The position numbers were made by a program, and so were the translations under genes. From contig CAYROE010000026.1 of NCBI GenBank assembly GCA_964425855.1, positions 1-14,879 on the forward strand: a DNA stretch of 14,879 bases, in the 5' to 3' direction. This DNA comes from S143-63 sp964425855 (GTDB lineage: Archaea; Thermoproteota; Thermoprotei_A; Sulfolobales; Acidilobaceae). Shown piece after piece: positions 1 through 6,626 of this stretch (the stretch's first letter is position 1; the number at the start of each line of letters is the position of its first letter). The notes beneath the pieces were generated by a model, which had not been told where the DNA came from, searched no databases, and saw nothing but the letters and a program-made list of their open reading frames with translations.

Positions 1-1
1 G

Positions 2-109
2 AGAATTGTTGATAGAATCGTAGATGAGATAATCTGCGAAGAAAGATACCATCATAAACTTATGGAGGAGGTTATACTTGTACATTTCAGTAAGGGTGTA
101 AAGAAGTGA
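2..109 (+). CDS. C-terminal tail of an unrecognised upstream gene (partial)
   Basis: An open frame enters the window at its left edge and runs 35 codons to a TGA at 107-109. The tail is charged and ends in HFSKGVKK; it carries one cysteine and two adjacent histidines. No family can be recognised from so short a piece. Its stop overlaps the GTG start of the next gene (106-108) in the arrangement GTGA, a typical coupling overlap. It therefore probably belongs to the same operon as the methionine synthase genes. The frame assignment rests on the absence of stops and on this overlap. Confidence 0.55.
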   Translation, partial: RIVDRIVDEIICEERYHHKLMEEVILVHFSKGVKK

Positions 110-1107
110 CCGTATGGGGTATGGTGCTGGGGGCTTATCCAAGATCCAGACTCGCGAGATACGCTCTAAGAGATAGGGAAAGAGGAACCCTAGACTTTTC
201 ACAATATACATCTAGGTTATTGATTGTTCACTCGGAAATAATCGGAGTTCAAAAAGCGAATGGATTACCAATAGTTGTCGACGGTATGGTGGATTGGCAC
301 GACATATTCAGGCCATTTATAATGAGGTGGAAAAACGTAAGCGTTAACGGTCTCCTCCGATACTTTGACAACAACTTCTTCTATAGAATTCCCGTGTTCA
401 CGGGTGAGCCTGACCCCTTAGAACCAGTATGGTTACCAAGAATAAGACAATTCAAGGATCTAGCCGAGCCATCGAGCCTGAAAATAGTGTTACCGGGACC
501 CTTTACATTCGTAAACTTGAGCCAGAACATATCGGATCTCTCAAAAACAGAACTAGCAGAAGCAATAACATCAATACTCAAATCGGAAATAGAGCTAGTT
601 AAAGAAGAAAATGTGTTTATTCAAGTAGACGAACCTCTTGTCGGCGACAGAAGACTATCGAAAGATGATGTAGAAGAGTATCTAGACTATTGGAACGAAA
701 TAGCAAGTCTCAGTAGTGAAAACTCTGCAATAGCAATATACTTCGATGTACCACAAAAAGAAGTATTCGACCTGGTTCTCGAATCTAAGTTCAAATACAT
801 ATCAGTAGATGTTATAGACTCTAAGAGAAGAGCAATTGAACTACTAGAGAAAACAGGTTTACCGGGTCATGTACCTGTTCTAGGGATAGTTGATGCTAGA
901 AGAATCCACGAAGATAAACTAGACGACGAGTTATTAACTATGATCAAAAAACTCTCAAAAGAGTATCAGGAAATCGTGTTGACAACTACCACATGGCTAG
1001 ACCTTATACCATACACGTATGCTCTCAAGAAGACTAAGATACTCTCAAAGTTTGTAGACATAGTTTCAGAGAAACTAGGCCTGGAGAAAAGGATTCTCTG
1101 GAGGTGA
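106..1107 (+). CDS. MetE-like protein, N-terminal-half type, lacking the zinc site
   Basis: This 333-residue protein belongs to the cobalamin-independent methionine synthase (MetE/UROD-like barrel) superfamily. Visible family marks are an N-terminal LGAYPRSRLA segment matching the VVGSYPKLEPA of the next gene, a LPGPFTF loop near residue 130, and a VDEP motif near residue 198. The zinc ligands of catalytic MetE are missing: the place of His-x-Cys reads IYFDV, the late DPDCG loop reads TTTTWLDL, and the protein has no cysteine. It cannot hold the usual zinc-thiolate site. In bacterial MetE an N-terminal barrel without zinc precedes the catalytic barrel, and here the two halves look like separate genes. 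Inferred role: structural or methyl-donor-binding partner of the product at 1115. The GTG start at 106 has GGGTG about 7 nt upstream. The stop TGA is embedded in the ribosome-binding site of the next gene. Confidence 0.82.
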   Translation: MTVWGMVLGAYPRSRLARYALRDRERGTLDFSQYTSRLLIVHSEIIGVQKANGLPIVVDGMVDWHDIFRPFIMRWKNVSVNGLLRYFDNNFFYRIPVFTGEPDPLEPVWLPRIRQFKDLAEPSSLKIVLPGPFTFVNLSQNISDLSKTELAEAITSILKSEIELVKEENVFIQVDEPLVGDRRLSKDDVEEYLDYWNEIASLSSENSAIAIYFDVPQKEVFDLVLESKFKYISVDVIDSKRRAIELLEKTGLPGHVPVLGIVDARRIHEDKLDDELLTMIKKLSKEYQEIVLTTTTWLDLIPYTYALKKTKILSKFVDIVSEKLGLEKRILWR

Positions 1108-1114
1108 AGGAAAG

Positions 1115-2107
1115 GTGGAGTATCAGGTACCGAGGAAGTTCCCAACGACAGTCGTGGGTAGTTATCCCAAACTTGAACCGGCAAAACAGGCTCTCAGGAA
1201 AATACGTAAAAAACAAGCAACGCTAGATGAGCTAAGAGATCTCTTTGTCGAAGCGATTAGAGGTGTAGTAGAAGACCATCTATGGGCGGGAGTCGATATA
1301 ATAAGTGACGGTGAACAGACCAGAGAAGACATGGTAGTATACTTTGCAGAGAGAATGAATGGTTATATGCCGGGTGAATGGACACGGATATTCGACAACG
1401 TCTACTTTAGAAAGCCTATAATCTATGGAAAGGTCGAATGGCCGGAACCATTAACAGTAGAAGACTGGAAAATTGCCTCGTCTTTCGCAGAAGGCCGTCC
1501 GGTAAAAGGAATACTGACAGGCCCATACACAATGCTAGAATGGAGCTTCGACCTATACTATGGAGATAGGAGAGAAGCAATAATAGATTTAGCCAAAGAA
1601 CTACGAAAAGAGATAGAAGCACTTGTGAACGCAGGCGCCAAATACATACAAATAGACGAGCCTGCTCTCTCTACACGTCCGTGGAAAGAAGAAGCAGACA
1701 TAGTGAAGGAAGCACTGAAAATAATGCTAGACGGCTTAGATGTAAAGAAAATAGTACACATATGCTTCGGAAAAATCGAGTATATTCTACCATATATATT
1801 AGAATTCCCAGTAGACCAATTCGACCTAGAGTTCAAGAACAGTAATTTCAGACTATTACCATACCTCAAGGAATACGGATACGATAAAGAACTCGGATAC
1901 GGCGTAATAGACGTACATACAACACAGATAGAATCCGTGGACGAGATAGTAGAAGATATAGAAAAAATAATGCAGCTCGGAATACTATCGCCCGAAAAGA
2001 TATACATAGATCCAGACTGCGGGCTAAAAAGACTACCTAGAGATATAGCCAGACAGAAACTCAAGAATATGGTAGAGGCCGCCAAAATTGCTAGAGAAAA
2101 ATGGTAA
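1115..2107 (+). CDS. metE: Methionine synthase, MetE catalytic type (zinc-dependent homocysteine methyltransferase)
   Basis: This 330-residue single-barrel protein transfers a methyl group to homocysteine to make methionine in the cytoplasm. It keeps the full zinc site of the MetE catalytic domain: His215 and Cys217 (VHICFGK), Glu239 (DLEFKNS) and Cys302 (DPDCGLK). The IDEP motif lies at 180-183. It is about the length of archaeal core MetE proteins, half that of bacterial MetE (about 750 residues). Characterised core enzymes use methylcobalamin in vitro; whether this one uses a corrinoid or a pterin donor cannot be read from the sequence, and the partner at 106-1107 may matter. The GTG start at 1115 is fixed by a perfect GGAGGTGA at 1100-1107, 7 nt upstream, which contains the stop of the preceding gene. 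The end overlaps the next gene by 20 nt. Confidence 0.9.
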   Translation: MEYQVPRKFPTTVVGSYPKLEPAKQALRKIRKKQATLDELRDLFVEAIRGVVEDHLWAGVDIISDGEQTREDMVVYFAERMNGYMPGEWTRIFDNVYFRKPIIYGKVEWPEPLTVEDWKIASSFAEGRPVKGILTGPYTMLEWSFDLYYGDRREAIIDLAKELRKEIEALVNAGAKYIQIDEPALSTRPWKEEADIVKEALKIMLDGLDVKKIVHICFGKIEYILPYILEFPVDQFDLEFKNSNFRLLPYLKEYGYDKELGYGVIDVHTTQIESVDEIVEDIEKIMQLGILSPEKIYIDPDCGLKRLPRDIARQKLKNMVEAAKIAREKW

Positions 2108-3158
2108 ACTCCCAATAGGCAAACTACCATTAAACACTCTTTCAAACCTAGTACTGAGAAAAATAAGAGGAGCAGTTTCCCCAGACACCATTATAGGTCC
2201 CGGGATAGGAGAAGATACAGCCATCATAAGGCTCCCATGCTGCGATCTCTCAATCCACTCGGATCCTATAACAGAAGCCGTCGCAGGCGCCGGCAAACTC
2301 TCAATTATAGTAGCATCAAATGATATAGCTGCCTCTGGAGTATGCCCCAGACACGCTGTATTAACACTATTATTACCCGAGGGCTACGAAATAGAGTCCC
2401 TCAAACATCTAATACTAGAAATACAAGAAACATCGAGGATGCTAGATATAGATATTGTCGGAGGCCATACCGAGACTAGCCCAGGAATATCAAAACCAAC
2501 ATTCATAGTAACAATGATAGGAATAACGTGTCCGGGGTGTAGTATACCTACCAGCAATCTTCGCGAGAACCACTATATTATACAGATAGGAGAAGCCGCA
2601 CGGGAAGGAGCATCGATAATAATAACGGACTTCCCCGATCTCGTAAAAGAATGCGAGTTACGAGAGGATGAAATCAGTAATCTGAATATAGATGCCATGG
2701 ACTTGAGCATAGTTAAACCGGCATGTCTACTAGCCGAAAACCAACTGGTATCATCAATGCATGATGCTACGGAAGGCGGGATAATAGGGGCATTAGTGGA
2801 AATGGCGAAAGCCGCCAAAATAAACATAACAGTATACAAGAATAAAATAATAGTTAATCCAGCAGTAAGAAAACTCAGCAGTTGCCTAGGACTCGATCCA
2901 TTAAAACTAATAAGTAGTGGGACTCTTTTAGCCGGAATTCCACCAGATAAAGTAAGCAAAGCAATAGAAGTTCTTGAGAAACATGGATTCCAGGTGTCTA
3001 TAATAGGAAAAGCTATGAGTAGATGCTCGAATCCAGAAGAGTGTGGCGTGGATCTTGTGCTTGAGGATGATACTGTAAAGAGATTTGTAGAGCCGCCTAT
3101 AGATGAAATTAGCAGGGTGTGGAGCAGTTATGTCGAAAGGCGGAGTGGGGCAGGTTAG
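2088..3158 (+). CDS. HypE/AIR-synthase-related protein (HypE-like, not canonical HypE)
   Basis: This 356-residue protein has the fold of the PurM/HypE/SelD/ThiL ATP-binding family. Seen are a GPGIGEDTAII segment (residues 37-47, the usual acidic ATP/Mg site), HSDPITE (57-63), VASNDIAASGVCP (75-87) and the later HDATEGGIIGALVEMA motif typical of the second domain. True HypE ends in a PRIC-type tail whose cysteine carries the carbamoyl/cyano group for NiFe hydrogenase cofactor assembly; this protein ends in ERRSGAG, with no cysteine there. No hydrogenase gene is in view. The substrate is unknown; it probably uses ATP to activate a small molecule or protein group. The TTG start at 2088 lies inside the end of metE, preceded by GAGG, and the N-terminus fits the family. 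It overlaps both neighbours, so it is cotranscribed with the methionine synthase genes. Confidence 0.78.
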   Translation: MLEKNGKLPIGKLPLNTLSNLVLRKIRGAVSPDTIIGPGIGEDTAIIRLPCCDLSIHSDPITEAVAGAGKLSIIVASNDIAASGVCPRHAVLTLLLPEGYEIESLKHLILEIQETSRMLDIDIVGGHTETSPGISKPTFIVTMIGITCPGCSIPTSNLRENHYIIQIGEAAREGASIIITDFPDLVKECELREDEISNLNIDAMDLSIVKPACLLAENQLVSSMHDATEGGIIGALVEMAKAAKINITVYKNKIIVNPAVRKLSSCLGLDPLKLISSGTLLAGIPPDKVSKAIEVLEKHGFQVSIIGKAMSRCSNPEECGVDLVLEDDTVKRFVEPPIDEISRVWSSYVERRSGAG

Positions 3159-3387
3159 TCAATGCTCGGAGTATCCATGTTTTAGGCTCGTCGTTGACTA
3201 TAGAAGAAAGATTTACAAGATATTTCTTGAGGACTTTGATGGGTATATTATCCCTCTGCCAAGAAAAGAAATAGACAGACTATTCGAACTAGTCAATATG
3301 CTTCATCCTAGAATTAAGGAAGCAGAAGGAGAAGACGTCGATTATTTAGCCCGTAAATATCTTGGAGCAGAACCAAAAGATGAATGA
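3130..3387 (+). CDS. Small conserved-looking protein of unknown function
   Basis: This is an 85-residue protein without a recognised family. It has two cysteines near the start (Cys12 and Cys17, spaced C-x4-C), then a beta-rich stretch (RLVVDYRRKIYKIFLEDF, residues 19-36) and a charged helical tail (KEIDRLFELVNM and onward). There is no signal peptide or membrane segment. The frame is open from an earlier ATG at 3103, but the ATG at 3130 is preferred: it gives the shorter overlap (29 nt) with the preceding gene and has GGTG upstream. It is the last gene of the + strand operon, convergent with malate dehydrogenase. The overlap and codon use like the neighbours argue for a real gene. Confidence 0.6.
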   Translation: MSKGGVGQVSQCSEYPCFRLVVDYRRKIYKIFLEDFDGYIIPLPRKEIDRLFELVNMLHPRIKEAEGEDVDYLARKYLGAEPKDE

Positions 3388-3433
3388 TTTAACAGGAGAT
3401 AATATGAGGGGAAAGAGGCTGGGTAGTCTAACA

Positions 3434-4357
3434 TTACCTGTATTCAGGTGGTAGTTTTGCTATTAGGTTCTTGACCGCTTGCGCACTCTCGTCAAGTCCC
3501 TTCTTTTCTTCCTCTGTTAGTGGTAGTTCGATTATTCTCTCAAGTCCCTTTCTTCCTAGTATTATTGGGACCTCGAGTACTAGGTCATTGTAGCCGTATT
3601 CTCCCTGTAGATATACGCTGGCGATGAAGGCCTTGTGCTGGTCTTTCTTTATTGCCTCAACCATTACTGCGAGACCACTGCCAGGTCCATAGTTGCTACT
3701 GTATCCTCTTAGCTTTGTTACTGTTGCGCCTGCTTTGACTGTTTCTTCTGCGATTTCCTTTAGTTCCTCTTCTGATAGGAGCGTTGTTAGTGGTGCTCCC
3801 ATAACTGTTGAGAGTCTTGGAACCGGGAACATTGCTTGACCGTGCATGCCAAGGACTATTGGTGTTATGGATGCGGGGCTCACTCCGAGTTTCTTTGATG
3901 CATAGTATGCTAGTCTACCGGCGTCTAGTACGCCGCTGAATCCTATTACTCTTTCTCTCGGGAATCCTAGTTTCTTGTACATTACATATGTCATGGCGTC
4001 TAGCGGGTTGGTTGTGAGCAATACAATTGAGTTAGGCGCGTATTCTTTTATTTTTTCTGCAATATCGGCGATAATACCTGCGTTCTTTGTTAGGAGTTCT
4101 TCTCTTGTCATGCCTGGTTTCCTTGGGAAGCCTGCTGTTACCACAACGACGTCGCTTCCTGCCATGTCCTTGAAGTCGTTTGAACCGGTTATTGATATAC
4201 TTAGGCCGAGAATAGAAGCCGCGTGGCTTAGATCGAGCGCTTCACCCTGAGGCTTGTTTTCAATTATATCTATTAGAAGGATGTCATCGAGCTCCTTTAT
4301 CATCATGAAGGCCGCCGCCGAGGTACCGACTTTTCCGGCTCCTATAATGGTTATCAT
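3434..4357 (-). CDS. mdh: Malate dehydrogenase (LDH-like family)
   Basis: This 307-residue enzyme interconverts malate and oxaloacetate with a nicotinamide cofactor. The Rossmann loop GAGKVG is at residues 6-11. Asp30 ends the second strand (LLIDIIENKPQ), which predicts NAD(H) preference, as an acidic residue there binds the adenosine ribose. The substrate loop FPRKPGMTR gives Arg79 and Arg85; Arg at the specificity position marks malate rather than lactate dehydrogenase. TTNPLDAMTY, GFSGVLDAGR (Asp145, Arg148) and GMHGQ (catalytic His172) complete the active site. The length is normal for the archaeal LDH-like MDH group, and the sequence resembles the Aeropyrum enzyme. The ATG at 4357 follows a weak GTGAT. 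It lies 60 nt downstream of the DUF99 gene on the same strand, with TATA-like elements between, so it may have its own promoter. It converges with the methionine operon. Confidence 0.95.
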   Translation of the reverse strand: MITIIGAGKVGTSAAAFMMIKELDDILLIDIIENKPQGEALDLSHAASILGLSISITGSNDFKDMAGSDVVVVTAGFPRKPGMTREELLTKNAGIIADIAEKIKEYAPNSIVLLTTNPLDAMTYVMYKKLGFPRERVIGFSGVLDAGRLAYYASKKLGVSPASITPIVLGMHGQAMFPVPRLSTVMGAPLTTLLSEEELKEIAEETVKAGATVTKLRGYSSNYGPGSGLAVMVEAIKKDQHKAFIASVYLQGEYGYNDLVLEVPIILGRKGLERIIELPLTEEEKKGLDESAQAVKNLIAKLPPEYR

Positions 4358-4401
4358 TCTATCACGCTCTGTTCTTCTTCAATTGTATATGAAGAGAACA
4401 A

Positions 4402-4412
4402 CAATATATACG
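4402..4412 (-). promoter_or_regulatory. Candidate TATA box of mdh
   Basis: Read on the - strand this is CGTATATATTG, an AT run about 50 nt before the mdh ATG. A transcript starting about 25 nt downstream would carry a short leader. A second TATA-like element, CATATACAAT, lies at 4382-4391 and could instead give a nearly leaderless message. This is inferred from position and composition only. Confidence 0.45.
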
Positions 4413-4417
4413 CATAA

Positions 4418-4996
4418 CTACATGGCGAGTAATAAACGAGAAACAGAGGAAGCAAAATAGTCTATAAATCTCAGTGGCTCAGGAATCCTCGAATGTAGCT
4501 GGTAATATTCTATAATAGACAATGCTTTTTTAGAGTCTATCCCGTAGAGGATCGAGTAGAGTTTTCCTTGTTTTGTATCAAGTACAACAGTGTTCTTGAG
4601 GAGACGTAGTACTCTAAGCCTAATTTCAGGATATCTTATGTATTTAACAACAGCATCAGTGATCTTATCAATGTTTGGTTTTCTCTTGTATAATACAATA
4701 ACAGGTAAACCAAGGTGCTTCCTTATACTGGCAGGAGATATTATGTTGAAACCTGCTATTGTGAGGCTATCAAAAAATACGGCTTCAACCTTGTTATCGG
4801 GATAAAGGCCACTCAGTGTTCTGATTAAATAGAGGATTTGTCCGGTTGCGTCGAGCCCGTCTATTTTGACGGGAAGGAAGCCTACACGTATGGGACCCAG
4901 GTTTTTGCTGTATAATGTGCATGCTACTATGGTTGTGCCTTCTTCAAGCTTATTCACAATACCATCGTCACAGGCTACGACTATTCTCTGAGACAT
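4418..4996 (-). CDS. DUF99 (UPF0215) family protein, endonuclease V-like fold
   Basis: This 192-residue protein matches archaeal DUF99. Typical blocks are CDDG (residues 9-12), the VKIDGLDATGQIL stretch (43-55) and FFDSLTIAGFNII (74-86), where the family usually reads DGITxxGFN. DUF99 is related to the endonuclease V/RNase H-like nuclease fold, and the conserved aspartates here sit where catalytic acids are expected. No activity is assumed; the family has no settled function. Ser76 replaces the usual Gly after the second Asp. The ATG at 4996 is fixed by GGAGGT at 5002-5007, 5 nt upstream. It overlaps the end of orc1 by 29 nt, so the two are translationally coupled. This pairing suggests, but does not prove, a link to replication or to DNA or RNA repair. 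Confidence 0.82.
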   Translation of the reverse strand: MSQRIVVACDDGIVNKLEEGTTIVACTLYSKNLGPIRVGFLPVKIDGLDATGQILYLIRTLSGLYPDNKVEAVFFDSLTIAGFNIISPASIRKHLGLPVIVLYKRKPNIDKITDAVVKYIRYPEIRLRVLRLLKNTVVLDTKQGKLYSILYGIDSKKALSIIEYYQLHSRIPEPLRFIDYFASSVSRLLLAM

Positions 4997-6272
4997 TTAC
5001 GACCTCCTCAAGGCTCCTAGCTATATATTCTAACGAGGAGTCTTCAGCGAGTACATCAATAATCGGCTTGTAGCTCGAGGCCAGTTCTATATATCGCGTT
5101 TTACCATACCGTCCTCTACTAATAGTACGGGTCCTAATTATCCCAAGCATATCTAGCTCTCCAATTATTCCGCTTACTCTTCTAAACGTTACTTCTTCGA
5201 TTCCTAGCCTAGCAACTAATTTTCTATAGTAGTCGTAAACCTCGCCGGTGGTCGTCTTGTTTTTTCCTCCTCTCGTCATGGCAGTCACAGCAGCTAATAC
5301 CAATTTACCGTGCATAGGCAAGGTTCTAACTATTTCTACTACCCTATCACGTTCAATTTCTATTCTAGCAGCCATTACGTGCCGCGAGGTCACCTTCCTC
5401 TCTCCTTGTCTCTCAGCAATCTCTCCTGCCACTCTGAGTAAGTCGAGGGCTCTTCTCGCATCACCATGTTCTCTTGCTGCTAGGGCTGCACATAGAGGTA
5501 TTACATCGTCGTCGAGTACGTTGTCTTTGAATGCGAGAGAGGCTCTCTCTGAGAGGATATCGTTTAGTTGTTGAGCATTATATGGCGAGAATACTATTTC
5601 TTCTTCTCCAAGACTGCTCTTTACTCGAGGATCAAGGTTTTCAACGAACGATATACTGTTTGTTATCCCTACTATAGAGATCTTGAAGTTTTCTAGCTCT
5701 TCATTTGCCCTTAGAAGCTTATACAGTATATCGTCTCCGTGTTTCTTGACGAGGAAATCTATCTCGTCAAGTACAATTATCATTATTCCGCTGAGTCTCT
5801 TAGCCTTAACCATGAATCTTCTGAAAACCTCGCTCGTTGCCAGTCCTGTAAAGGGGATTCTCAGACCGATAGTTTCCGCGATGTCACTCATTACCCTATA
5901 AGGAGTATCTCGTTGTCTTACATTGATATAGACAGGATAGAGTCTGACACCCCTGGTAGAGGCCCTATCAGAGAGTTTTCTCATGACTAGTTTTACAGCG
6001 GCAGTCTTTCCAGTACCTGTTAATCCGTATATGAATACATTATTGGGTCTTTCTCCTCGGAGCGCTACAGCTAGGGTCTGGGCAAGCCTTGTAAGCTCCT
6101 GTTCTCTATGGACAAGCCTCTCAGGTATGTAGTCTGGTAATAGTTTTTCTCTGTCCTTGAATATCGGTGAATCTGTTACAGAGTCAAATATTTCGTCTAG
6201 GGAGTCCAAGTCGACTTCACCTGATCCAGAAGAAACTGTGGTGATGAAGAGATGTAATAAGGGATTAGACAT
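4968..6272 (-). CDS. cdc6: Orc1/Cdc6 replication initiator
   Basis: This 434-residue AAA+ protein recognises origins and loads the MCM helicase. Domain order: N-terminal segment with FKDREKLLPDYIPERLVHRE (38-57); Walker A GLTGTGKT (83-90); Walker B IIVLDEID (165-172); sensor 1 GITN (202-205); arginine finger region LDPRVKSSL (213-221); sensor 2 HGDARRALDLLR; then a C-terminal winged helix (from about residue 320) for DNA contact. The DREKLLPDYIP block resembles the Orc1-1 subgroup, the paralogue usually tied to an origin. The ATG at 6272 has only a weak AGGT. A TTG at 6209 has AGGTGA 7 nt upstream and would give a start (MDSLDEIFDS) that lines up better with family N-termini. The gene is divergent from tRNA-Ala and overlaps the DUF99 gene. 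Confidence 0.95.
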   Translation of the reverse strand: MSNPLLHLFITTVSSGSGEVDLDSLDEIFDSVTDSPIFKDREKLLPDYIPERLVHREQELTRLAQTLAVALRGERPNNVFIYGLTGTGKTAAVKLVMRKLSDRASTRGVRLYPVYINVRQRDTPYRVMSDIAETIGLRIPFTGLATSEVFRRFMVKAKRLSGIMIIVLDEIDFLVKKHGDDILYKLLRANEELENFKISIVGITNSISFVENLDPRVKSSLGEEEIVFSPYNAQQLNDILSERASLAFKDNVLDDDVIPLCAALAAREHGDARRALDLLRVAGEIAERQGERKVTSRHVMAARIEIERDRVVEIVRTLPMHGKLVLAAVTAMTRGGKNKTTTGEVYDYYRKLVARLGIEEVTFRRVSGIIGELDMLGIIRTRTISRGRYGKTRYIELASSYKPIIDVLAEDSSLEYIARSLEEVVNVSENSRSL

Positions 6273-6312
6273 GCTCTAACCTGGAAAAACTTAATATCTC
6301 TAAGAAGGTTGA

Positions 6313-6322
6313 CATATGATTA
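6313..6322 (+). promoter_or_regulatory. Candidate TATA box of tRNA-Ala
   Basis: CATATGATTA is centred about 24 nt before the first tRNA base, the usual distance for an archaeal promoter. The 68-nt gap between the orc1 ATG and the tRNA must hold both divergent promoters. Confidence 0.45.
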
Positions 6323-6340
6323 TGGCTAACTAACGCGATC

Positions 6341-6417
6341 GGGCCGGTAGCTCAGCCTGGAAGAGCGCCCGGTTGGCATCCGGGAGGCCCCGGGTTCAAA
6401 TCCCGGCCGGTCCACCA
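6341..6417 (+). tRNA. tRNA-Ala (anticodon GGC)
   Basis: This is a complete cloverleaf: acceptor GGGCCGG (6341-6347) pairs with CCGGTCC (6407-6413), the D stem is GCTC/GAGC, the anticodon stem CCCGG/CCGGG encloses loop TTGGCAT with anticodon GGC at 6375-6377, and the T arm is CCGGG-TTCAAAT-CCCGG. Acceptor pair 3-70 is G-U, the classic alanine identity element. Discriminator A is at 6414 and CCA is encoded at 6415-6417. There is no intron. A T-rich stretch (TTCCTCTTTT, 6421-6430) directly follows and may end transcription. Confidence 0.97.
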
Positions 6418-6420
6418 ATA

Positions 6421-6430
6421 TTCCTCTTTT
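6421..6430 (+). terminator. Possible T-rich terminator of tRNA-Ala
   Basis: The pyrimidine run TTCCTCTTTT starts 4 nt after the CCA end. Archaeal RNA polymerase commonly stops at T-rich tracts without a hairpin. Support is positional only. Confidence 0.35.
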
Positions 6431-6512
6431 ACCTCATTAACTAGAATCATTCTGCATTAGTTGATACTGTCTTAATTCATAGATTGTGATAGATAAGAAT
6501 TCAATATAGTGT

Positions 6513-6600
6513 TGGTGCGGGGGGTGGGATTTGAACCCACGCCGGCCTACGCCAACGGGTCTTGAGCCCGCCCCCTTCGCCCTGGCTCGGGCACCCCCGC
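6513..6600 (-). tRNA. tRNA-Leu (anticodon CAA)
   Basis: This is a class II tRNA on the - strand. Acceptor GCGGGGG (6600-6594) pairs with CCCCCGC (6523-6517). The anticodon stem GCGGG/CCCGT encloses loop CTCAAGA with anticodon CAA (6564-6562), reading TTG. A long variable arm with GGC-GTAG-GCC follows, and the T arm is GTGGG-TTCAAAT-CCCAC. Discriminator A is at 6516 and CCA is encoded at 6515-6513. There is no intron. The gene begins only 12 nt after the stop of the pyrophosphatase gene on the same strand. Confidence 0.96.
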
Positions 6601-6610
6601 ACGAGATATG

Positions 6611-6626
6611 CATTATATTGTTATGT
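6611..6626 (-). promoter_or_regulatory. Candidate promoter of tRNA-Leu inside the end of the upstream gene
   Basis: On the - strand an AT-rich stretch reading CATAACAATATAATG lies about 11-26 nt before the tRNA. It overlaps the last codons and stop (6613-6615) of the pyrophosphatase gene. Either the tRNA has a promoter embedded in coding sequence, or it is processed from the protein operon transcript. Confidence 0.33.

Noticed and set aside
1558..2145. 195-residue open frame on - opposite metE
   Set aside because: It is an Ile/Ser-rich shadow frame; the + strand carries the zinc ligands and coupling signals.
3436..3449. Inverted repeat ACCTG-TATT-CAGGT at the mdh stop
   Set aside because: Five base pairs within codons, with no T tract after it; likely chance.
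3404..3454. 16-codon open frame MRGKRLGSLTLPVFRW on + with GGAGATA upstream
   Set aside because: It is very short, runs into the end of convergent mdh, and has no other support than a chance-level ribosome-binding site.
4290..4320. C-box-like ATGATGA on - within mdh
   Set aside because: It lies in the conserved coding sequence MMIKELDD, and no matching D box was found.
6240..6300. C-box-like GTGATGA on + opposite the orc1 start, a possible C/D guide RNA
   Set aside because: No D box (CTGA) or internal C'/D' pair lies at the right distance downstream.
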